DNA of 64,000 bases, taken from BJGV01 sp964013575. GTDB taxonomy: Bacteria; Pseudomonadota; Gammaproteobacteria; Burkholderiales; Nitrosomonadaceae. The first letter of the stretch is position 1. The number at the start of each line of letters is the position of its first letter. The stretch is taken from assembly GCA_964013575.1 (NCBI GenBank), contig CAXGWP010000003.1, positions 37,347 to 101,346 of the forward strand, read 5' to 3'. The notes under the pieces were generated by a model. That model was not told the DNA's origin. It ran no database searches and saw only the letters and a list, made by a program, of their open reading frames with translations. Positions 47,984 through 57,231 of this stretch are shown here, piece by piece. The translations under genes were made by a program, and so were the position numbers.

Positions 47984-48445
47984 ATGCCTGATAATATGCA
48001 ACCACACCCTATTGTTTTCAATAAAACTATGCGGAAATTTGGTGCACCTGATACGGTAATATGCCAATATCATAACTGGAGCATTTTATTGAGACCAATG
48101 CAGTTAACACTAGGTTCTATAGTTTTAATAGCTCATGACCAGGCCTCTAGATTCTCAGAAATTAATCAGGCAAGTTTTACAGAGCTATATGAAATCACAA
48201 GATCTCTAGAATGCACCCTTAACCGTGCTTTTACATATGATAAAATTAATTACCTAATGCTAATGATGGTCGACCCGGATGTGCATTTTCATGTTATCCC
48301 CCGCTACTTGAAACCAAAAATATTTAATAATATAGAATTTACTGATCCTGGTTGGCCAAATGCTCCTGATTTAAATCATGTAAATAAGACTAGTTTGAAA
48401 ACTAACTTAGATATCATCACTCATATCAAATCCTGTTTGGAATAA
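47984..48445 (+). CDS. HIT-family protein with altered histidine triad
   Basis: The 153-residue protein carries PDVHFHVIPRY near residue 100, aligning with HIT motifs of the HxHxHxx type. The middle histidine, the nucleophile in this family, appears kept, while the first is aspartate. HIT proteins hydrolyse or transfer nucleotide phosphates. Its place after a nucleotidyltransferase suggests turnover of an NDP-linked compound, but this is inference. A gap of about 110 bases separates it from each neighbour. Confidence 0.75.
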   Translation: MPDNMQPHPIVFNKTMRKFGAPDTVICQYHNWSILLRPMQLTLGSIVLIAHDQASRFSEINQASFTELYEITRSLECTLNRAFTYDKINYLMLMMVDPDVHFHVIPRYLKPKIFNNIEFTDPGWPNAPDLNHVNKTSLKTNLDIITHIKSCLE

Positions 48446-48558
48446 TATCCGATAATATACCCCTAATTCACAAGACTATTTGGCAAAATAAATAAAATTT
48501 GATAATAATGATAGTTATTTTAAACAATTTATAGATATTAAAACTACAAAATTAGGAT

Positions 48559-49593
48559 ATGGAAGATAAAAAGAATAGCCAGGAATTCCCACTACGGGAG
48601 GCACATCACCTTGTCCGAGATCTTATGACACCAAATCCTACTATTTACTGGATTGATTTTCTATTTAATGCCATTTTAGGCTGGGTATCTTTTATAATAG
48701 TATTACTTGCACCCATATTTTCTATCTGGGAATTTATAGCATTTATTATTGCAACACTTGCTCATTACCGTGCTTTAATCTTTATTCATGAACTTGCACA
48801 TTTTAAAAAAGGTACATTTAAATTTTTCCGATTAATCTGGAACCTTATTATTGGTATACCATACGTAATTCCATCTTTTACTTATGGCATACACTATGAT
48901 CACCATAAACCAGATATTTATGGTACCAAAGAAGATGGTGAATATATCCCTTTTGCAACACAAAAACCTATACTAATGGTTAGTTATGTATTATTCTCAG
49001 TTTTTCTACCTCTTCTATTTTTTATCCGCTATTTCCTACTCACACCAGTATCTTATCTAATTCCATCACTCCGTAAATTTTGTTGGGAAAGGGCATCTTC
49101 CCTCTCTATAAACCCAACATATAAACGCCCAGAAGGGTATATACGTAACGATAAATACTGGCAATTACAAGAATTTTCAACTTTCCTATACACTATCACT
49201 ATCATATTATTAATTATATTTGAGATTCTATCATTTAAGTTTCTTATTCTATGGTATGCAATCGGCACCTGCATATTTACTTTAAATGCTTTACGTACAC
49301 TTGCGGCTCATGCTTACCGTAATTCTGGTGATAAGAAAATGAAATTTCATGAACAATATCTTGATTCCATAAATATTTCTGGCAATATATTCACTGCACT
49401 ATGGGCCCCAGTAGGATTACGATACCATGCTACACACCATCTCTTTATGAATATGCCATACCATAATCTTGGTAAGGCACAACGTCGCCTAATAAATAAA
49501 CTGAGTGATAATTCTCTTTATCTAAAGACCACACGTAATAGTATGTGGGATGCTTTATGTCGTATCTGGAATGAAGCATCAACATCACGCTAA
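48559..49593 (+). CDS. Membrane fatty-acid desaturase/hydroxylase-family protein
   Basis: The 344-residue protein has about four to six helices and the three histidine boxes of the desaturase superfamily: HELAH (about 77), HYDHH (about 113) and HATHH (about 292), which bind a di-iron centre. It should introduce a double bond or hydroxyl into an acyl or sphingoid chain. The nearby lipid genes make a specialised lipid substrate possible, but ordinary membrane-lipid desaturation is equally compatible. The ATG start is clear. Confidence 0.85.
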   Translation: MEDKKNSQEFPLREAHHLVRDLMTPNPTIYWIDFLFNAILGWVSFIIVLLAPIFSIWEFIAFIIATLAHYRALIFIHELAHFKKGTFKFFRLIWNLIIGIPYVIPSFTYGIHYDHHKPDIYGTKEDGEYIPFATQKPILMVSYVLFSVFLPLLFFIRYFLLTPVSYLIPSLRKFCWERASSLSINPTYKRPEGYIRNDKYWQLQEFSTFLYTITIILLIIFEILSFKFLILWYAIGTCIFTLNALRTLAAHAYRNSGDKKMKFHEQYLDSINISGNIFTALWAPVGLRYHATHHLFMNMPYHNLGKAQRRLINKLSDNSLYLKTTRNSMWDALCRIWNEASTSR

Positions 49594-49642
49594 ACCATCC
49601 TACCAAATATAAATTTTTACGAAAATCTCTAAAATAAATTAT

Positions 49643-50341
49643 ATGACACAACTTATTTTACTGCGACATGGTCAGAGTATTTGGAATCAAGATAGACGCT
49701 TTACTGGATGGACTGATGTTGGACTTAGCAAGCAGGGAGTTCAAGAAGCAAAGATAGCTGGAAATTTACTTAAAAATGCAGGATATATTTTTGATTCATG
49801 CTTTACATCTGAACTTAAACGCTCCACAGAAACCCTACACATCATACTGTCAACATTGGGCTCAGAGAACACCACTATCCAAAAGAGTTGGCGACTAAAC
49901 GAGCGCCATTATGGAGGCTTAGAAGGAATAAAAAGGTGGTCAGCTATCAAAAAATTTGGTTTTTTACCAGTTTTAGGGTGTCAAATTAAATTTAAAGCCT
50001 CTCCACCACAACTTGATCTAACAGATGAAAGGTATCCTGGGAATCAAGCACGTTACTCAGATTTAGATAAAAATGAATTACCACGCGGCGAAAGCCTGCA
50101 GCAAACATATATACGTATGCAACCATATTGGGACCAAATAATTGTGCCTGAATTAAAAAATAGGGAAAAGATTCTTATCGTATCCCACAAAAATATCTTA
50201 CGTATATTAATGATGATATTAGAAGGAATATCACACCCTAATGTAATGAAAATTCAGAAAATTGCTACTGCCCGCCCACTTGTTTATACACTGAACCACA
50301 ACCTACATCCTATTAAAAAATACTATCTAAAAGATATTTAA
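49643..50341 (+). CDS. Phosphoglycerate-mutase-like histidine phosphatase
   Basis: LRHGQSIWNQDRRFTGWTDVGLS at the N-terminus, LNERHYGGLEG and the second histidine in VSHKNILRIL place it in the dPGM branch of the histidine phosphatases. GpmA normally has VAHGNSLR and a different middle segment; here the region after LNERHYG diverges (RWSAIKKFGF) and the length is 232. It may be the glycolytic mutase or a paralogue recruited to the surrounding carbohydrate/lipid cluster. It converges on the GT2 gene. Confidence 0.8.
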   Translation: MTQLILLRHGQSIWNQDRRFTGWTDVGLSKQGVQEAKIAGNLLKNAGYIFDSCFTSELKRSTETLHIILSTLGSENTTIQKSWRLNERHYGGLEGIKRWSAIKKFGFLPVLGCQIKFKASPPQLDLTDERYPGNQARYSDLDKNELPRGESLQQTYIRMQPYWDQIIVPELKNREKILIVSHKNILRILMMILEGISHPNVMKIQKIATARPLVYTLNHNLHPIKKYYLKDI

Positions 50342-50445
50342 TGAAACCTATATTTTTTAAAAGCTAGTAGCTAACTTAACTCAATGCTAATAAACCTTAA
50401 CACCCAATTATTTTTTTAAAGAATAAGAAATTTATTTAGTATTTA

Positions 50446-51480
50446 TTACACAATATTTTTATTCCAGGTAAACACCTTAATTCCCCTTATATGACTCAAT
50501 AGAACAAGAATCTTACGTAGAAAACTTGGTGGAGTAGGTAATAATAACCATACATCAGAAATTCTCCTATCTCTACGTAACCAACCACCTAGAACCACTA
50601 GCTTTACTATTATCGATAAATTAATCAGATTATTTTTCATATGAAGAAAAGGAATTTTTGTTGGTTGCTCCAATGCAAGCCAATGTACAAGCCCCCCTCT
50701 CTTAAATACATCATTTATTGCATTTGTTAAGTCTGGTGGAACGCAAGTAAGCGAGAAATTTCCTGAAAAGAATATAACATTACGCTCTGCTTCAGGATAT
50801 CGTGAAAAATAAATAGCACGATTACGGCGTTTTAGTTCACGATAATCTGACCCACGACCAAAAGACCCCCCACCTATGTGATGAATATATGCCTCCGGGT
50901 GCACACCTATACGCCAATTACGCTCATAAATTCGCCTACCTAAATCTATATCCTCATAATAACCCCTACCAAATATAGGATCAAAGCCACCAATTTCATT
51001 AAATGCACTTCGTCTAATTAGAAATGCATAACCTCTAAGGCGATGCGTAAGAATATAATTACCAGGTTGCCGTAAATACCGATCAAAATTTTGATTTATA
51101 TAGTCATTACTAATAGGCATAATAACAGCAAGCTGAGAATCATTTGACATTGCTGTATAAAGTGGAAGAAGTATATTCTCATTTATCTCAGTATCTGAGT
51201 TAAGTACCAGAATATAAGATGCACTTGATCGACTAATGGCTACATTCACAGAAGTACCAAATCCCTGATTCTTAATAGAGTGACTAATGTGCACAATATT
51301 ATATGGCAAGTTATCTAGCATTTCACGCGTCTCTATGCCTGATGCATCATCTTGAATATAAATATGGCTAATAGACTTACTTAAGCAAGATACAACAGAA
51401 TCAATACACCTCCTTGTTAATTTAGGTGCATTGTAAACTGGAATTACTACATCTATTGATGGCGGAACAATTTCACTCAT
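50446..51480 (-). CDS. GT2-family glycosyltransferase (rhamnosyltransferase-like)
   Basis: The 344-residue protein starts with IDVVIPVYNAPKLTRRCIDSV. It has a DxD-like NSDTEI and a GFDPIFGRGYYEDIDLGRRI segment that ends the GT-A fold of WbbL-type enzymes. It has no clear membrane helix. Rhamnose supply from the rml operon makes a rhamnosyltransferase role plausible. It lies 34 bases after the next minus-strand gene and was probably cotranscribed with it. Confidence 0.85.
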   Translation of the reverse strand: MSEIVPPSIDVVIPVYNAPKLTRRCIDSVVSCLSKSISHIYIQDDASGIETREMLDNLPYNIVHISHSIKNQGFGTSVNVAISRSSASYILVLNSDTEINENILLPLYTAMSNDSQLAVIMPISNDYINQNFDRYLRQPGNYILTHRLRGYAFLIRRSAFNEIGGFDPIFGRGYYEDIDLGRRIYERNWRIGVHPEAYIHHIGGGSFGRGSDYRELKRRNRAIYFSRYPEAERNVIFFSGNFSLTCVPPDLTNAINDVFKRGGLVHWLALEQPTKIPFLHMKNNLINLSIIVKLVVLGGWLRRDRRISDVWLLLPTPPSFLRKILVLLSHIRGIKVFTWNKNIV

Positions 51481-51514
51481 ACAAATAAATAATATCCTTA
51501 AAGTATTCTAATTT

Positions 51515-52789
51515 CTATGCAAACTTTACCTTTATCTGTTGCTCTAAAAGAGCCACATACTGGGGTAAGACAGCTGATCCATTAATTTCAATAATTTCCT
51601 CTAAAAACCGTCTTCGGTGTTCTTCTATATAGAAAGATTCACAGCCATTCACAATAAACTCTTTAATCTTTATATAGACATCATCCCGACACTTCAGTTC
51701 TGTTTCTGGCATAAAATTTGCCACTGTAGATCTACCTGCATGCAAATAATCTGCTGCCAGTACTGGCTTATTAAGTTTAACTGCTTCAAACGCAACTGAA
51801 GTTGCAATATCAATAATAACATCCGCCCAACCTATTAAATGAGCAGAATGTACATTATTCTCTGCTATATTTACATTTGGAAGACTTAAGAGTGCAGACT
51901 CTTTTGTTAATGATTGCTTCCATCCACTTCTAGTATGAGGCTTAATAATTATCTCAACATCCTTAAAAGTAGAAATCATTTGCACTACTTCACTCACTTC
52001 CTCCCAAAAAGTTGTAAAATTTCTTTTTCTTAAAAAAATTGCAATTTTAAGACTACTATCTGATAGCTTTAACGGAGAATTCGGTATAAATTCAGCTAAC
52101 TTTGCTAACCATTCATCACAATACCTAGGTGAACCTAAAACTTCAATTGCTTTATCCTCAAGAAAAGGGCGGAAACGCCCTGCACATAATTCATTTGGAA
52201 CAACAAGCTTATCAAACATTTTAGCTGCTGCAAATGTATTATCTGGTTTAAGAGCCCATTCCCTCTGGCGAATTAACTGGTTAGCATGTGGGCTATCACC
52301 ATGTGGTAAAGATACTACACGAAACCCTTTCATATGTGCTACAGATATAACTTTCTCAACCCATTCAACACTAATAACCGAGTTTCGTTCAATCCAGTCA
52401 AATGCTACTACACCTTCATGAATCTCTTCAAAACTATAGTTCAATAATAATTCAGCAGTTCTTTTCCAGAAAAACTCTCTTTTTTTAACATCATAAATTT
52501 CAGCTAATTTACTTACAAATGGCCCCGCAAATGAGCGACGTATTCCACCAACTAACAATAACGTTTGTAGCCTCCACATAATGAAGTCAAGTGGTCCTAA
52601 TAGCTCCCTAATATGAGATACTCGGACCCCTGTAAGCTTTCTTAAGAATTCTATACGATAATCATTTTGGAACTGCATACTACCAATCATAATAACATCA
52701 CAGCTGTTTCCAGAATCAGTCCATTTGTAAATGATTGGGGTAATGTGATCTATGTCATTATAATGACGAAGAAAGAAAAGTGCTCTCAT
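51515..52789 (-). CDS. Predicted GT-B-like surface-carbohydrate protein
   Basis: I do not recognise a named family for this 424-residue protein. The C-terminal half (about 235-400) looks like a GT-B nucleotide-binding domain: IAIFLRKRNFTTFWEEVSE, VEIIIKPHTRSGW, and DVIIDIATSVAFEAVKLNKPVL. This resembles CDP-glycerol glycerophosphotransferase and UDP-GlcNAc-2-epimerase folds. The N-terminus has no signal peptide. It precedes the GT2 gene on the same strand and is divergent from the kdsB-like gene with 287 bases between. Confidence 0.6.
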   Translation of the reverse strand: MRALFFLRHYNDIDHITPIIYKWTDSGNSCDVIMIGSMQFQNDYRIEFLRKLTGVRVSHIRELLGPLDFIMWRLQTLLLVGGIRRSFAGPFVSKLAEIYDVKKREFFWKRTAELLLNYSFEEIHEGVVAFDWIERNSVISVEWVEKVISVAHMKGFRVVSLPHGDSPHANQLIRQREWALKPDNTFAAAKMFDKLVVPNELCAGRFRPFLEDKAIEVLGSPRYCDEWLAKLAEFIPNSPLKLSDSSLKIAIFLRKRNFTTFWEEVSEVVQMISTFKDVEIIIKPHTRSGWKQSLTKESALLSLPNVNIAENNVHSAHLIGWADVIIDIATSVAFEAVKLNKPVLAADYLHAGRSTVANFMPETELKCRDDVYIKIKEFIVNGCESFYIEEHRRRFLEEIIEINGSAVLPQYVALLEQQIKVKFA

Positions 52790-53076
52790 ATTCCCACATT
52801 GATTTTAGATGCATTATTAATAAATGATATATTATCTAGCAAGAAGCTATGCAAAAATAAACTACAGAAAATTTAAAATTGTACATTGGCAGATGCTTAA
52901 TTACCAGCTCAGAAATATACATTGCTCGCAGAGATTCCCCTCTGATGATAGGATTAGAAGTAAAATGACTAATTTAATCTAATTCAAGTAGATTTTATTC
53001 ATATATGGATTTAACTAAATAACTAACTGCTAAAAAAATCACCCTAAATAAATTTTAAATAGTTATACATTCACAA

Positions 53077-53826
53077 ATGAAAAAAATTGCAATAATTCCT
53101 GCTCGAATGGGCTCTTCACGCTTCCCTGGGAAACCACTTGCGAAAATATTAGGCCGTACCATGATTGAGCATATCTATAAAAGAGTTGCTATGAGTAGCT
53201 CAATTGAAGCAACTTATATAGCCACTTGTGATAATGAAATTAAAAAAGCCGCACAGAATTTTGATGCCCCTGTAATTATGACTTCTAATAAACACGAGAG
53301 AGCAAGCGACCGAATAGCAGAAGCAGCAACTAAAATTGATGCGGAACTGATTGTCATGGTACAAGGTGATGAACCAATGACACACCCAGAAATGATTGAT
53401 ACTGCAGTCACCCCATTTGAAGATGACCTGCAATTAAGTTGTGTAAATTTAGTAAAAAGGATTGATAATGAATCTGATTTCCATAACCCTAATACTATCA
53501 AAGTAATAATAAACTGCTATGATAATGCCCTTTTTATGTCAAGACAGCCAATTCCAACACTTAACAAATTAGGCTTTGATCATACTATTGCCTATAAACA
53601 AGTGTGTATCATTCCATTCCGGCGTACATCTCTATTTGAATACGCTCGTTTACCCCCAACACCACTTGAACAATATGAATCTATAGATATGCTTAGACTA
53701 TTAGAACACGGTTATCAAATAAAAATGGTAAAAACAGAGTTTGATACTCAAGCAGTTGATACTGAAGCTGATTTAGCTCGTGTAACTAAACTAATGGAAT
53801 CAGACCCATTATTATCTTTATATTAG
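53077..53826 (+). CDS. KdsB-like CMP-sugar-acid synthetase
   Basis: The 249-residue protein has the CMP-Kdo synthetase core: IIPARMGSSRFPGKPLAKI, a P-loop-like start with the conserved arginine and lysine, and VQGDEPMTHPEMID with the metal-binding aspartate. The usual substrate-binding SGTDR is replaced by ERASDRI. It activates a 2-keto-3-deoxy sugar acid with CTP; the sugar may not be Kdo, because it heads an aldolase/dehydrogenase operon. The next gene begins about 60 bases later. Confidence 0.82.
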   Translation: MKKIAIIPARMGSSRFPGKPLAKILGRTMIEHIYKRVAMSSSIEATYIATCDNEIKKAAQNFDAPVIMTSNKHERASDRIAEAATKIDAELIVMVQGDEPMTHPEMIDTAVTPFEDDLQLSCVNLVKRIDNESDFHNPNTIKVIINCYDNALFMSRQPIPTLNKLGFDHTIAYKQVCIIPFRRTSLFEYARLPPTPLEQYESIDMLRLLEHGYQIKMVKTEFDTQAVDTEADLARVTKLMESDPLLSLY

Positions 53827-53884
53827 AATCTGAATCTTTTTATTAAAAACAATGCTATATTCTAGCAGAATCTAAGGAGTATTC

Positions 53885-54646
53885 ATGCAGCTAAAATCTA
53901 AATTAGCTAGATCAGAAATAACGATTGGATCATGGGTTACGTTAGGTCATCCTTCAATTGCAGAAATTATGGCCAATGCTAAATTTGACTGGCTAGTGCT
54001 AGATATGGAGCACAGTGTTTTAGAACTAAGTGAAATCCAAACATTAATACAAGTGCTTGATATGAAGGAATGCCCAGCTATTGTTCGGCTCACTTCAAAT
54101 CACCCTGACCAAATCAAGCGAGTTATGGATGCTGGAGCACATGGTGTAATGATACCCATGATCAAATCAGCCTCAGATGCAAAATCAGCAGTACAAGCAG
54201 TCTACTACCCTCCACGAGGAAATCGTGGAGTTGGCCTGGCTCGTGCGCAAAGTTATGGTGCAAAATTTCAAGAATACAGGGACTGGTTAGAAAAAAATGC
54301 TGTAATCATAGCAATGATAGAAAATATAGATGCGGTTGATTCAATTGATGCAATACTTTCTGTAGATGGAATTGATGCGTATATTATTGGCCCTTACGAT
54401 TTATCTGGCTCAATAGGGCATATTGGGGAATTTAATCACCCCAAGGTAATCTCAGCAATTGAAAAAGTTTTAGAATCTGGAAAGAAATTAGGAAAACCTG
54501 GTGGTATACATGTAGTAGAACCAAACCAAGAAGAACTACAACAAAGAATTGCTGCTGGTTTCAGTTTTATTGGTTATGGCTTAGACATTCGAATCTTAGA
54601 TACACTTTGCCGTAGCCACATTCAAAATATCAAGACAAATTTATGA
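53885..54646 (+). CDS. HpcH/HpaI-family aldolase
   Basis: The 253-residue TIM-barrel protein has LVLDMEHSV (catalytic/metal region), MDAGAHGVMIPMIKSASDA, YYPPRGNRGVGLARA, MIENIDAVD and YIIGPYDLSGSIG, all characteristic of class II pyruvate aldolases. Such enzymes join pyruvate to an aldehyde to give a 4-hydroxy-2-keto acid. In this operon it may make the keto acid that the KdsB-like enzyme activates. It overlaps the next gene by 4 bases (ATGA). Confidence 0.9.
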   Translation: MQLKSKLARSEITIGSWVTLGHPSIAEIMANAKFDWLVLDMEHSVLELSEIQTLIQVLDMKECPAIVRLTSNHPDQIKRVMDAGAHGVMIPMIKSASDAKSAVQAVYYPPRGNRGVGLARAQSYGAKFQEYRDWLEKNAVIIAMIENIDAVDSIDAILSVDGIDAYIIGPYDLSGSIGHIGEFNHPKVISAIEKVLESGKKLGKPGGIHVVEPNQEELQQRIAAGFSFIGYGLDIRILDTLCRSHIQNIKTNL

Positions 54647-55593
54647 GAAAACTTGTAATTTCTACCTCTTCGTTTGATGTAAAGAACAACTCCAGCCTGA
54701 ACCATATAATAAAATCTGGAATGTTTATTGCATATAATAATTATAAACGAAAGCTTACTGAAGATGAGGCTATTGAATTACTTGGGGAAGATACTATTGG
54801 AATGATTGCAGGAATTGAACCCCTTACTGAACGTGTTTTTTCTTCAGCTAAAAATTTAAAAGTGATATCTCGCTGTGGAGCAGGCCTAGATAATGTTGAA
54901 ATTTCTGCTGCAAAGCGTCATGGTATTTCCGTTTTTAATACGCCTGAAGCTCCAGCCCAAGCTGTTGCTGAACTGACAATGGGGTTAATACTAACTGCAT
55001 TAAGAAAGATCTGTCAGACTGACCAACTAATACGAAAAAATGAATGGCCAAGAATGCAAGGAAAATTGTTTGCAGCCCAAACGATAGGCATCATAGGACT
55101 GGGACATATTGGAAAACGTGTTGCGCGCTTAAGCCAAGCCTTTGATGCAAAAGTAATTGGCCATGATCCTCATAGTAAGCCAATATCACATGGGATAGAA
55201 TCAGTATCATTAGAAGAATTATTTGCTAAAGCAGATATAATAAGTCTTCACCTGCCATACACTACCAACACACATCACCTATTAAACGCAGAATCATTTG
55301 CGCGAATGAAGCCTGGTTCTATAATAATAAATGCTGCTCGAGGTGGTCTTATAGATGAGGCTGCTTTGAATGAGGCATTAATCTCCGGACATTTAAGTAT
55401 GGCTGCTATAGATGCTTTCGAACAAGAACCATACGATGGGCCATTAACCAAAAATGACAAAATAATTTTAACATCACATATTGGCTCATTAGCCATAGAG
55501 TCACGAAAACGCATGGAATTAGAAGCTGCAAAAAATCTATTGAGGGGTTTAATTAGTGCTGGTTTAATTAAGGGTGATCAAACTAATGTCTAA
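54643..55593 (+). CDS. D-2-hydroxyacid dehydrogenase (phosphoglycerate-dehydrogenase-like)
   Basis: The 316-residue protein has the SerA/DdlA-type NAD fold: IGIIGLGHIGKRVARLSQ, then NAARGGLIDE with the catalytic arginine, DAFEQEP with the glutamate, and LTSHIGSLAIESR with the histidine. It lacks the C-terminal ACT domain of SerA. It would oxidise or reduce a 2-hydroxy acid, perhaps an intermediate of the neighbouring aldolase. It overlaps the aldolase and SDR genes. Confidence 0.9.
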   Translation: MRKLVISTSSFDVKNNSSLNHIIKSGMFIAYNNYKRKLTEDEAIELLGEDTIGMIAGIEPLTERVFSSAKNLKVISRCGAGLDNVEISAAKRHGISVFNTPEAPAQAVAELTMGLILTALRKICQTDQLIRKNEWPRMQGKLFAAQTIGIIGLGHIGKRVARLSQAFDAKVIGHDPHSKPISHGIESVSLEELFAKADIISLHLPYTTNTHHLLNAESFARMKPGSIIINAARGGLIDEAALNEALISGHLSMAAIDAFEQEPYDGPLTKNDKIILTSHIGSLAIESRKRMELEAAKNLLRGLISAGLIKGDQTNV

Positions 55594-56515
55594 AGAAATT
55601 GCAATTGTTTTTGGTGCAAGTGGCTTTCTTGGTAGTCATGTAGCTGAAGCACTTTCAACAGATGGTTATCAAGTACGATTATTTGACTGTACCTCTTCAA
55701 ACTTCAAAAGAAGCGATCAAGAAATGATCATTGGTGACATTATGAATCTGGAAGATGTAACCAAAGCTATTAAAGGTGCTTCTGTAGTATATAATTTCGC
55801 TGCAATTGCAGATATTGATGAAGCAAATGAAAAGCCATTAGCTACTGCAGAAATTAACATTCTAGGAAATATGAATGTTCTAGAGGCTTCTCGACTTGCT
55901 GGAGTTCGCCGATTTGTCTTTGCTAGCAGCATATATGTATACTCAGAATCTGGCTCTTTTTATCGTGCAAGTAAACAGGCAGCAGAAAGGTTCATTGAAA
56001 CCTATCAAGACCGTTATGGATTAAATTACACTATTCTCCGATATGGCTCCCTATATGGAAGAAGGACTGATGAGCGTAATGGAATTTATAGAATGCTCCA
56101 TGAAGCAATTAAGAACCGATCTATTACTTATAAAGGCAGTGGTGAAGCTATTCGTGAATATATCCATGTGGAAGACGCTGCACGTATGAGTGTGCAGATA
56201 CTAACACCGGAATTTGCTAATCGCCATCTAATTCTTACAGGACAAGAAAAATTACGCATCAAAGATGTTATGACAATGATCTCTGAAATTATGCCATGGT
56301 CGATAAAACTCAATTTTAATGAAGCAAATACCTTACATCATTACAAAATAACTCCATATGCATTTCAGCCTCGGCTTGGCAAAAAATTAGTACTCAATGA
56401 GCATGTTGATCTTGGGCAAGGCTTATTAGATTGCCTTAGAGCAATTTACAAAGAAGTGCACCATGCAGATATAAATAGCACTAATACAGTAGCAGAGCCT
56501 GATAATAAAGCATGA
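55586..56515 (+). CDS. NAD-dependent epimerase/dehydratase
   Basis: The 309-residue SDR has VFGASGFLGSHVAEAL and SSIYVYSESGSFYRASKQAAERF with the YxxxK pair, followed by the extended-SDR segment YIHVEDAARMSVQIL. I start at ATG 55586 (MSKEIAIVFG): AGGGTGA eight bases upstream is a good ribosome site, better than the GTG at 55574. It overlaps the dehydrogenase by 8 bases and the HAD gene by 4. The substrate is likely an NDP-sugar or sugar acid; unknown. Confidence 0.88.
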   Translation: MSKEIAIVFGASGFLGSHVAEALSTDGYQVRLFDCTSSNFKRSDQEMIIGDIMNLEDVTKAIKGASVVYNFAAIADIDEANEKPLATAEINILGNMNVLEASRLAGVRRFVFASSIYVYSESGSFYRASKQAAERFIETYQDRYGLNYTILRYGSLYGRRTDERNGIYRMLHEAIKNRSITYKGSGEAIREYIHVEDAARMSVQILTPEFANRHLILTGQEKLRIKDVMTMISEIMPWSIKLNFNEANTLHHYKITPYAFQPRLGKKLVLNEHVDLGQGLLDCLRAIYKEVHHADINSTNTVAEPDNKA

Positions 56516-57162
56516 GAGATGATAACTGGCATTCTATAATTTTTGATTTTGATGGAGTAGTAGTTGAGTCCGGTGATATAAAAACAAAAGCATTTGCAGA
56601 CCTTTATCAATCTTATGGCGATGCAATAGTAAAAGAGGTAGTACGTTACCACAAATTAAATGGTGGTTTGTCTCGATATAAAAAATTCCAATATTTTCAA
56701 CAGCACCTCTTGAAGAAACCACCGCTAACACAGAGTGAAGAATATAAACTTGGTGAAACTTTTTCTAAACTAGTAATCAATGCTGTAATTAATTGTAACC
56801 CAGTACCTGGTGCATATAAATTTATACAAATAGAGGCATCTAGAATTCCACTGTTTATAGCTTCAGGCACACCTGAAACGGAACTAAATACAATCGTCAC
56901 TCGTCGTGGACTCCGCCCCTACTTTACTGAAGTACGTGGTTCACCAAAATCAAAAAGAAACCTAATAGCAGAAATACTATCTGCCTATAATCTGATACCA
57001 GAACACGTTCTTATGATTGGTGATGCTCTAATTGATTACCAAAGTGCCAAGGCAAATAACGTTGCATTCTTAGGACGCGTACATGTTGAAGATAAAAACC
57101 CTTTTCCTAAATATGTAAAGACTGTACCAGATTTACAATCATTACTACCCCAAAAAAGGTAA
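56512..57162 (+). CDS. HAD-superfamily phosphatase (beta-PGM/Gph-like)
   Basis: The 216-residue protein has IIFDFDGVVVESGDIKTKAF (motif I DxDGV), IASGTPETEL (motif II), and MIGDALIDYQSAKANN (motif IV). The cap domain is the small helical type between motif I and II. It probably dephosphorylates the sugar-acid phosphate made by the operon. It ends a five-gene unit (53077-57162) in which three of the four junctions overlap, and it converges on the Tam41-like gene. Confidence 0.88.
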   Translation: MRDDNWHSIIFDFDGVVVESGDIKTKAFADLYQSYGDAIVKEVVRYHKLNGGLSRYKKFQYFQQHLLKKPPLTQSEEYKLGETFSKLVINAVINCNPVPGAYKFIQIEASRIPLFIASGTPETELNTIVTRRGLRPYFTEVRGSPKSKRNLIAEILSAYNLIPEHVLMIGDALIDYQSAKANNVAFLGRVHVEDKNPFPKYVKTVPDLQSLLPQKR

Positions 57163-57231
57163 TGATTCTCTACGCACAAATTCCGCATACTTTAATTAGA
57201 AAATATATTTATAAATTAATAAGAGCAAAAG

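Noticed and set aside
52921..52945. Small RNA or hairpin at CAGAG...CTCTG between divergent genes
   Set aside because: Five-base stem only, with no promoter or T-run.
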